Shown here: positions 1 through 4,156 of the stretch, one piece after another
How the letters are laid out: the number at the start of each line of letters is the position of its first letter
Numbering within the stretch: the first letter of the stretch is position 1
Assembly (NCBI GenBank): GCA_025358985.1
Contig: JANYHQ010000391.1
Location: 1-6,430 of the forward strand
Length of the DNA stretch: 6,430 bases
Direction of reading: 5' to 3'
DNA from: Acidimicrobiales bacterium
GTDB lineage: Bacteria > Actinomycetota > Acidimicrobiia > Acidimicrobiales > JANYDT01
The notes under the pieces: generated by a model
Database searches by the model: none
Seen by the model: only the letters and a program-made list of their open reading frames with translations
What the model was told of the DNA's origin: nothing
Translations under genes and position numbers: made by a program

Positions 1-826
1 GGTCCGGCACCGTGCCGCCGATCTCCACCCCCCTGTTCATGGGACCAGGGTGCATCACCAGGGTTTGCGATGATAAGCGCGCAGCCCGTTCATCGGTGAG
101 CCCATAGAGGCTGGTGTACTCGCGCAGAGATGGAACCAGAGACTGTTCTTGGCGCTCTAGTTGCATCCGCAGCACGTAGATCACGTCGACCTTGGACACG
201 ATTGCGTCCAGATCGTGTTCCACGCTCACGGGCCAACCCTCGAGCGACGGTGGCAGCAACGTGGGCGGCGCCACCAAGGTGACCTCGGCTCCCAGCGCGC
301 TGAAGGCCAGTACGTTGGAGCGGGCCACCCGGGAATGCTTCACGTCGCCCACGATGGCGATTCGCAACCCGTCGAGACGACCGCGATGGGAACGGATGGT
401 GTAACAGTCGAGTAGCGCCTGTGTGGGATGTTCATGCCAGCCGTCGCCCGCGTTCACCACGCTGGCCTGCGACCAGCGAGCAATCTGCACGGGAACGCCG
501 GCTGCCTTATGGCGCACCACCAGCGCATCGATACCCATGGCCTCGATGGTTTCCACCGTGTCACGTAGCGATTCGCCCTTGTTGACGCTGCTCGACGACA
601 CGCCGAACGTCATGACGTCAGCGCTCAAGCGACGCGCTGCGGTTTCAAACGAGAGCCGGGTACGGGTGGAATCCTCATAGAACAGCGAAACCACCGTTTT
701 ACCAACCAGTGCTGGCACCTTCGGAACCTGACGGGTACTCACTTCCATGAACGAATCGGTGAGCTGTAACAAATCTTCGAGGCCTGACCGGCCGAGGTCC
801 GAGACCGACAGGAGGTGGCGCATCAT
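1..826 (-). CDS. pyrB: Aspartate carbamoyltransferase catalytic chain, partial (3' end beyond window start)
   Basis: Catalyses carbamoyl phosphate + L-aspartate to N-carbamoyl-L-aspartate, the first committed step of cytosolic pyrimidine synthesis. Translating the minus strand from the ATG at 826-824 gives 275 residues with no stop before the window edge, of roughly 305-315 usual for the family. Seen: the carbamoyl-phosphate loop STRTR (residues 53-57, in FYEDSTRTRLSFE), VNKGES with the loop Lys at 83, HPTQ (133-136) in the AGDGWHEHPTQALLD stretch, IVGDVKHSRVARSN (158-171), the aspartate-binding region YVLRMQLER (217-225), and HPGPMNRG (259-266). All expected catalytic residues are present. 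The start overlaps the pyrR stop as ATGA, which implies translational coupling. A second ATG follows directly (823-821), so the start could be one codon later. Expression is probably set by the PyrR-binding loop upstream of pyrR. Identity is very secure. Confidence 0.97.
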   Translation of the reverse strand, partial: MMRHLLSVSDLGRSGLEDLLQLTDSFMEVSTRQVPKVPALVGKTVVSLFYEDSTRTRLSFETAARRLSADVMTFGVSSSSVNKGESLRDTVETIEAMGIDALVVRHKAAGVPVQIARWSQASVVNAGDGWHEHPTQALLDCYTIRSHRGRLDGLRIAIVGDVKHSRVARSNVLAFSALGAEVTLVAPPTLLPPSLEGWPVSVEHDLDAIVSKVDVIYVLRMQLERQEQSLVPSLREYTSLYGLTDERAARLSSQTLVMHPGPMNRGVEIGGTVPD

Positions 827-1350
827 GGCGTACCTGCCTTGGTGATGACCACACCGTCGGCCGTCGCTGATACGCGTTCGTCGTTGGAGGTGGGGAGATT
901 TTTCCCCACATAATCGGCTCGGATGGGCAGTTCCCGGTGACCGCGATCCACCATCACTGCCAGTTGTACGGTTCGCGGGCGACCCCAGTTATGAAGTGCG
1001 TCGAGGGCGGCGCGCACTGTGCGACCGGTGAACAACACGTCATCGACCAATACCAGCGTGGTTCCGGTGATGTCGGTAGGAATACTGCTGACGCCCGCCA
1101 TCCTCGACGGCCTCAGATTAATGTCGTCTCGATGAAAACTGACATCGATAGACCCTGTGGGGACAGCCGATCCGGGCTCGATGGTGGCCAATGCCTCGGC
1201 CAGTGCCTCGGTGAACCACACGCCGCCGTGCTGGAGCCCAATGAGCACCACGTGCTCCACACCGTGGTTACGTTCCACGATCTCATGGGCGATTCGGCGG
1301 GTGGCACGGTGTACGTCCGCGGCATTCATCACTTGGTGAGCTTCGGTCAT
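823..1350 (-). CDS. pyrR: PyrR, pyrimidine operon regulator / uracil phosphoribosyltransferase
   Basis: The 175-residue product has usual PyrR length. PyrR binds a loop in pyr mRNA when UMP or UTP is high, and many members also convert uracil + PRPP to UMP. Seen: RRIAHEIVERNHG (18-30), which in Bacillus PyrR carries RNA-contacting residues (Arg19 and His22 kept here); SFHRDD (71-76); the PRPP-binding loop LVLVDDVLFTGRT (99-111); and VDRGHRELPIRADYVGKNLPTS (134-155), a near-exact family block. Odd: the pyrophosphate loop, normally (K/P)TRG in GI-K-TRG, reads GLQHGG (38-43), so the Arg is missing. Enzymatic activity may be reduced or altered while RNA binding is kept (inference). The start is fixed by a strong purine-rich Shine-Dalgarno just upstream. 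The stop overlaps the pyrB start. The gene is probably autoregulated through the RNA element at 1362-1392. Confidence 0.95.
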   Translation of the reverse strand: MTEAHQVMNAADVHRATRRIAHEIVERNHGVEHVVLIGLQHGGVWFTEALAEALATIEPGSAVPTGSIDVSFHRDDINLRPSRMAGVSSIPTDITGTTLVLVDDVLFTGRTVRAALDALHNWGRPRTVQLAVMVDRGHRELPIRADYVGKNLPTSNDERVSATADGVVITKAGTP

Positions 1351-1363
1351 TCTTTCCTCCTCC
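1351..1363 (-). promoter_or_regulatory. Strong ribosome binding site of pyrR
   Basis: On the minus strand GGAGGAGGAAAGA directly precedes the pyrR ATG. It is the best Shine-Dalgarno in the window and fixes the start at 1350. Its first bases touch or overlap the 3' arm of the PyrR-binding stem (ACGG, 1365-1362), so occupancy of that stem by PyrR should limit ribosome access. Confidence 0.85.
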
Positions 1364-1392
1364 GTGTGAGCCTCACAGGACTCACTTGACGG
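1362..1392 (-). promoter_or_regulatory. PyrR-binding RNA loop in the pyrR leader
   Basis: Read on the minus strand, positions 1385-1366 give GTGAGTCCTGTGAGGCTCAC. The core AGTCCTGTGAGGCT fits the known PyrR-binding consensus ARUCCNGNGAGGYU at every position. It folds as GTGAG/CTCAC with an upper CC/GG pair closing the loop, the architecture of Bacillus and mycobacterial PyrR sites. A lower helix CCGT (1392-1389) with ACGG (1365-1362) is possible across a CAA bulge, also typical of these sites. No T-run follows, so this is not a terminator. Its position against the Shine-Dalgarno implies translational repression, the mode reported for Mycobacterium smegmatis pyr genes. It starts 12 nt after the stop of the upstream gene, so pyrR may be co-transcribed with that gene or use a promoter inside it; I see no convincing -35/-10 pair. 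Confidence 0.88.
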
Positions 1393-1404
1393 GCGTGGTG
1401 GAAC

Positions 1405-1950
1405 CTATCGCACGGGTTGCAGCGCTCGATGCAGAATTTCCAACAACACGCTCGGATTCGAGTCGCCCCCGGTGCACTGAGCATTGCGCAACGCATTGAC
1501 GCTTTGGCTGAGGTGATGCCGAATGGCCAACAGTTCGAACTGTGGCCGATGCGGGTTGGTGGGCGGGCGGACAAAAGCCAAGCGGGTGCACGTCTTGCAC
1601 GACTCCGGCCGCACGTTGCTGAACGGCCGGATGCCAGGATGAGCGTTGAGGCCACAGAGTGTCGGGAAACGATGCTTGCCGTCGGGTGGCCCGATGATCA
1701 CAGCGTGGTGCTTGCCACCCATGAACTGGGTATGGCCTTCGGGGAAACTCAACGGTGGTGTGCGGCGCCCATCGTTGGTGGTGGGATGGTCGTAGGGATA
1801 CGGGCGGGGGGTGGGCGCCGTTCGGGATCGGTGCTCGTAGGCGCGCTGGCGGCACGACCGCCGGCAATAGAGGCGCCGGCGGCCCGGCCGGCGGGCATGG
1901 GGAAACTCCGTGTGGCAGTGGGCGCACTCGACAATGAGATCACATGGCAT
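1405..1950 (-). CDS. Cys/His-rich putative zinc-binding protein of unknown function
   Basis: I do not recognise a named family. The 181-residue product (from ATG 1950) shows two cysteine clusters. At the N-terminus, C9-x2-C12 and C29-x3-C33 in a basic context (RRPGRRRLYCRRSCRQRAYEHR) resemble treble-clef/zinc-ribbon modules of small actinobacterial proteins. In the middle, HH (81-82), LCG (C99) and C118-x2-C121 match a second H...LC...CxxC pattern seen in short actinobacterial hypothetical proteins. The linker (42-75) is rich in Pro, Thr and Arg; there is no signal peptide or membrane segment. A TTG at 1980 would add 10 residues (GGTGG about 11 nt upstream); the ATG has only a weak AGG 9 nt upstream, so the start is uncertain. 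The coding frame is preferred over overlapping frames because of the ordered Cys spacing. It lies 54 nt upstream of pyrR on the same strand and is divergent from the CAP gene. Nucleic-acid binding is a guess. Confidence 0.72.
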   Translation of the reverse strand: MPCDLIVECAHCHTEFPHARRPGRRRLYCRRSCRQRAYEHRSRTAPTPRPYPYDHPTTNDGRRTPPLSFPEGHTQFMGGKHHAVIIGPPDGKHRFPTLCGLNAHPGIRPFSNVRPESCKTCTRLAFVRPPTNPHRPQFELLAIRHHLSQSVNALRNAQCTGGDSNPSVLLEILHRALQPVR

Positions 1951-2019
1951 GGGCTGAAGCCTGTCAGTAGGGTATGACAAAACTCAGATTGCCACCCGAT
2001 GACCCCAATTTCCCCCATC

Positions 2020-2037
2020 GGCGAATCGTCACGAGAC
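2020..2037 (+). repeat. Copy 1 of the 18-bp GTCACGTGAC unit (one mismatch)
   Basis: Reads GGCGAATCGTCACGAGAC, with A in place of T in the palindromic centre. It is followed by a small hairpin, ACGAA-TTT-TTCGT (2036-2048). Copies 1 and 2 also share the five bases CCATC immediately before the unit and are offset by 39 bp. Confidence 0.8.
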
Positions 2038-2058
2038 GAATTTTTCGTGCACACCATC

Positions 2059-2076
2059 GGCGAATCGTCACGTGAC
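2059..2076 (+). repeat. Copy 2 of the 18-bp GTCACGTGAC unit
   Basis: An exact GGCGAATCGTCACGTGAC. The 10-bp self-complementary centre is 2067-2076. Just downstream are two GAATTC hexamers (2078-2083 and 2091-2096) separated by 7 bp. Confidence 0.85.
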
Positions 2077-2116
2077 CGAATTCCGTTGGAGAATTCTGCG
2101 ACCAATTCAACTCGTA

Positions 2117-2156
2117 GCAAAACTCGTCACCGGCGACGAAATTTTGCGACGAGTTT
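2117..2156. repeat. Overlapping inverted repeats inside the 214-bp segment
   Basis: Two mutually exclusive folds are visible. In fold A, GCAAAA (2117-2122) pairs with TTTTGC (2142-2147) and TCGTC (2124-2128) with GACGA (2135-2139) around the loop ACCGGC. In fold B, AAACTCGTC (2120-2128) pairs with GACGAGTTT (2148-2156). Neither is followed by a T-run, so a terminator is not supported. Confidence 0.6.
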
Positions 2157-2170
2157 GGGCACCGCACGCT

Positions 2171-2217
2171 GGCGAATCGTCACGTGACTACACCGTGTGG
2201 TCACGTGACGATTCGCC
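2171..2217. repeat. 47-bp near-perfect palindrome (copies 3 and 4 of the unit, head to head)
   Basis: Copy 3 (2171-2188) and the inverted copy 4 (2200-2217) are exact reverse complements over 18 bp, separated by 11 bp. The spacer TACACCGTGTG is itself nearly symmetric (ACAC-C-GTGT flanked by a T/G pair), so the dyad runs almost through the centre. The two GTCACGTGAC centres are 21 bp apart, about two helical turns. G-rich sequence and TTTT (2221-2230) follow on the plus strand, but the G-run between stem and T's is unlike a normal terminator. Confidence 0.85.
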
Positions 2218-2260
2218 GACGGGGGGTTTTCGGCACGTCGGTCAGGTGGGCGCCCGAGGA

Positions 2261-2279
2261 TGCGCGCTCAAAGCGCGCA
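2261..2279. repeat. GC-rich perfect hairpin upstream of the CAP gene
   Basis: TGCGCGCT (2261-2268) pairs perfectly with AGCGCGCA (2272-2279) around the loop CAA. It lies 82 bp before the CAP gene start, with an A-rich stretch (CAAAGAAAAATCAC) just after it. No T-run follows on either strand. It could be a leader structure or an operator; I cannot tell which. The remainder of the region from 2226 to 2360 shows no convincing promoter hexamers. Confidence 0.55.
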
Positions 2280-2346
2280 CGATTCAAAGAAAAATCACAC
2301 CGGGCGGGCATCAGATCGTGATGTCGTCTGCCGATGGTCTTACGTC

Positions 2347-2354
2347 GGAAGGAG
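2347..2354 (+). promoter_or_regulatory. Ribosome binding site of the CAP-domain gene
   Basis: GGAAGGAG ends 6 nt before the ATG at 2361. It decides in favour of this ATG over the in-frame ATG at 2334, which would put nine residues (MVLRRKEPS) before the signal peptide and would lie upstream of this site. Confidence 0.85.
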
Positions 2355-2360
2355 CCGTCT

Positions 2361-3002
2361 ATGGCTTTCGTGCCCTCTCAGCATTCGTATCCGAAGAAAA
2401 TCGTTCTCGCCCTGCTGCTCACTTCGCTACTGCCACTCACCGGGATCAACCCGGCGGAGGCCCAAAAGCGACTCCGGGTCCGGTCCCGCAGAGCAACCAC
2501 GACCGCCCCACAGGCCGCCCCCGTTCCACCAGTGACATCACCTTCGCCAGCACCTTCCGAACCCAAGGTGGCCGATATCTTGGCCCGCACCAACGCCGAT
2601 CGGGCCGCCAATGGCCTCCCCGCCCTGCGCTGGGACAACCGGCTCGCCAGCCTGGCCACCCAGTGGTCGGCCGATATGGCCACCAACGGGTTCCGTCACC
2701 GCAGCCTCGGCGCGCTGGGCATCGGCACCGGTGAATACGCCGACATGCGTGTCATCAGCGAGAACATCGCCATGGGGAGCAGCACCAACACTGGATCACT
2801 TCATGATCTGTTGATGCGATCACCGGGCCATCTCGCCAACATCTTGGACGGTAACGTCGACATGGTGGGGATTGGTGCCACGTGCGACCCCGAGGGGCAG
2901 CTCTGGATCACGGTGAACTTCGCCGGCGACGGTGCGGGGATTGTTCCCGATGCGCCCGGGGGGCAGCGCGCCACGGGCCCTTCAGGAGGATTCGGCTGCT
3001 GA
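2361..3002 (+). CDS. Secreted CAP/SCP-domain protein (YkwD-like)
   Basis: The 213-residue product has a Sec signal peptide: a basic KK at 12-13, a hydrophobic core IVLALLLTSLLPLTGI (14-29), and a likely cut after AEA (32-34). A basic patch (KRLRVRSRR, 36-44) and a Pro/Thr/Ser/Ala linker (45-68) follow, then a CAP domain at about 69-190. CAP hallmarks seen: ILARTNADRAANGLPALRWDNRLASLATQWSADM (73-106), FRHRS with His113, ISENIAMG with Glu134, MRSPGHLANIL with His157, and MVGIGATCDPEGQLWITVNFA (168-188). These three residues form the conserved CAP cavity. The biochemical role of bacterial CAP proteins is mostly unknown; proposals include cell-wall or ligand binding, and spore-coat association in Bacillus. 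The protein is probably exported and free or wall-associated, as no membrane anchor is seen. Its only cysteines are C175 and the final residue C213. It is the only plus-strand gene in the window, convergent with nusB. Confidence 0.9.
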   Translation: MAFVPSQHSYPKKIVLALLLTSLLPLTGINPAEAQKRLRVRSRRATTTAPQAAPVPPVTSPSPAPSEPKVADILARTNADRAANGLPALRWDNRLASLATQWSADMATNGFRHRSLGALGIGTGEYADMRVISENIAMGSSTNTGSLHDLLMRSPGHLANILDGNVDMVGIGATCDPEGQLWITVNFAGDGAGIVPDAPGGQRATGPSGGFGC

Positions 3003-3004
3003 GA

Positions 3005-3535
3005 TCAGACCAGGTCAAGCGACGTGGGCGGCTCGGCGTCCATATCCATGGTGGGTACTTTCTGACCCTCGCGTAGTTCGATGACCGGAAGGTCCTCGGA
3101 GTCAGCCTCGATGGGGCGGGGAGCGACGGCCTCACCCCGGATGGAGCGGGCCATATTGGCCAGCATCCCGTTGACGAACCGCCCAGAATCGTCGGTGGAG
3201 AAGGCCTTGGCTAGACGAACAGCTTCGTCCAACACCACTGCTGTAGGCACGTTGCGCTGGTGGGTGAGTTCCTCGATGCCCATACGCAGCACGATGCGAT
3301 CGATGACGGGCATCCGGTTTATGGACCACCCACCCCGCGCGTAGCTGCTGATACATGCGTCGTGTGCGGCCTGGTGTTCGGCCACCCCACGTACCAGGTC
3401 AACGGCATAGGCGTCAGGAGCCAAGGGCAAAGCTTTCAGAATGTCACTCACTGCCGTGGCCTTGGCCTCTGCCTCGTAAAGCAACTCCAACGCCCGCTCA
3501 CGAGCATCACGCCGGGCAACGGGCAATCCGCTCAT
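3005..3535 (-). CDS. nusB: Transcription antitermination factor NusB
   Basis: NusB binds boxA RNA with S10 (NusE) and supports antitermination on rRNA operons. The 176-residue product starts with the family signature ARRDARERALELLYEAE (7-23), continues with YAVDLVRGVAEH (43-54), and has the helical core WSINRMPVIDRIVLRMGIEEL (70-90), NVPTAVVLDEAVRLAKAFS (95-113) and GRFVNGMLANMAR (118-130). The expected all-helical fold is complete by residue 133. The C-terminal tail of about 43 residues (134-176) is acidic and Pro-rich (IEADSEDLPVIEL, MDMDAEPPTSLDL) and makes the protein longer than the usual 130-150 residues. The ATG overlaps the efp stop as ATGA, so translation is probably coupled to efp. 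It is the last gene of the operon: its stop faces the CAP gene stop 2 bp away. Confidence 0.95.
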   Translation of the reverse strand: MSGLPVARRDARERALELLYEAEAKATAVSDILKALPLAPDAYAVDLVRGVAEHQAAHDACISSYARGGWSINRMPVIDRIVLRMGIEELTHQRNVPTAVVLDEAVRLAKAFSTDDSGRFVNGMLANMARSIRGEAVAPRPIEADSEDLPVIELREGQKVPTMDMDAEPPTSLDLV

Positions 3536-4095
3536 ACTCGGGTCAAGTAATCACCGGTGCGGGTATCCACCTTGACTTTTTCACCCTGATTGACGAACAA
3601 CGGCACTTGGATCACCTTGCCGGTCTCTAAAGTGGCCGGTTTTTTGGCCCCCGACACCCGGTCGCCCTGCACCCCAGGCTCGCACTCCACGATCACCAAT
3701 TCCACGGCGGCAGGCAAATCGACTCCCACAATCTCGTCGCCGTAGAACATCATGACGGCTGAGTCGTTTTCCTTGAGGTAGTCGGTGGCCTCGCCCAGTG
3801 TGGAGGGTGGCACTTCGAGTTGTTCGTAATTGGACGAGTCCATGAACACATAGTCCTCGCCTGCCTTGTAGAGGAACTGCATGGCTCGCTTCTCGATGAT
3901 GGCCTGCTCCAGCTTTTCGCCCGCGCTGTAGGTGCGGTCGATGACGGCACCAGAGCGCACATTGCGCATCTTGGTACGAACAAACGCACCACCTTTGCCC
4001 GGCTTCACATGCTGAAAATCAATGACCTGCATGAGCCCCTCGGGGATGTCAATGGTCATGCCGGTCTTGAAATCGTTGGTGGAAACGGGAGGCAT
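3532..4095 (-). CDS. efp: Elongation factor P
   Basis: EF-P binds between the ribosomal P and E sites and relieves stalling at polyproline stretches. The 187-residue product has the standard length and three-domain layout: an N-terminal KOW-like domain with HVKPGKGGAFVRTKMRN (29-45), a central OB domain around DRTYSAGEKLEQAIIEKRAMQFLYKAGEDYVFMD (53-86), and a C-terminal OB domain with VELVIVECEPGVQGDRVSGAKKPATLETG (131-159) and the closing signature GEKVKVDTRTGDYLTRV. Lys34 at the tip of the PGKGG loop is the position modified by EpmA/B in enterobacteria; many actinobacterial EF-Ps work unmodified, and no modification gene is seen here. TAGGAG lies 8 nt upstream of the ATG. It sits 44 nt after the M24 peptidase gene, within the same inferred operon. 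Confidence 0.97.
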   Translation of the reverse strand: MPPVSTNDFKTGMTIDIPEGLMQVIDFQHVKPGKGGAFVRTKMRNVRSGAVIDRTYSAGEKLEQAIIEKRAMQFLYKAGEDYVFMDSSNYEQLEVPPSTLGEATDYLKENDSAVMMFYGDEIVGVDLPAAVELVIVECEPGVQGDRVSGAKKPATLETGKVIQVPLFVNQGEKVKVDTRTGDYLTRV

Positions 4096-4111
4096 TGCGT
4101 AACTCCTAGTG

Positions 4112-4156
4112 AGACGAGCTGGTGTTAGACGAGCTGGTGTTAGACGAGCAGGTGTT
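4112..4156. repeat. 15-bp tandem repeat, three copies, across the pepP stop
   Basis: On the plus strand AGACGAGCTGGTGTT occurs at 4112-4126 and 4127-4141, with a third copy at 4142-4156 differing by one base (T to A at 4150). On the minus strand the copy inside the peptidase gene encodes HLLV-stop minus its neighbours; the next copy repeats the in-frame TAA and the last copy has TCA instead. The repeat fills most of the 44-nt gap before efp. It looks like a slippage duplication of the gene's 3' end. Confidence 0.9.

Larger units (their letters stand above)
2012..2225. repeat. 214-bp segment bounded by imperfect 26-bp inverted repeats (MITE-like or operator cluster)
   Basis: The left end (2012-2037) and the reverse complement of the right end (2200-2225) agree at 24 of 26 positions: a C-run, then RTC, then GGCGAATCGTCACGWGAC. 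Two more copies of the 18-bp core GGCGAATCGTCACGTGAC lie inside at 2059-2076 and 2171-2188, both in the left-end orientation. The core ends in the palindrome GTCACGTGAC. The segment looks more AT-rich than the flanking genes and I see no convincing coding frame. No clear target-site duplication flanks it and no transposase is nearby, so a non-autonomous mobile element is possible but unproven. The alternative is a multi-site operator between two divergent genes. Confidence 0.6.

Noticed and set aside
937..1389. Plus-strand open frame of 150 residues across pyrR
   Set aside because: It is antisense to pyrR, whose identity is certain.
1362..1392. Terminator/antiterminator attenuator for pyrR as in Bacillus
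   Set aside because: The hairpin has no following T-run; the Shine-Dalgarno and start codon follow at once.
1417..1977. Plus-strand open frame of 186 residues antisense to the Cys-rich gene
   Set aside because: It has no recognisable motif or Shine-Dalgarno; the minus-strand frame has ordered cysteine clusters, so this is taken as a shadow.
2012..2225. CRISPR array
   Set aside because: Only four units, one inverted, with unequal spacings of 39, 112 and 21 bp; no cas genes.
2171..2230. The palindrome plus GGGGGG-TTTT as a rho-independent terminator
   Set aside because: A G-run separates stem from T's, only four T's are present, and no gene ends upstream on the plus strand.
2072..2734. Plus-strand open frame of 220 residues running from the repeat region into the CAP gene
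   Set aside because: It overlaps the CAP gene in another frame, starts inside an 18-bp repeat and encodes low-complexity Arg/Pro/Gly sequence.
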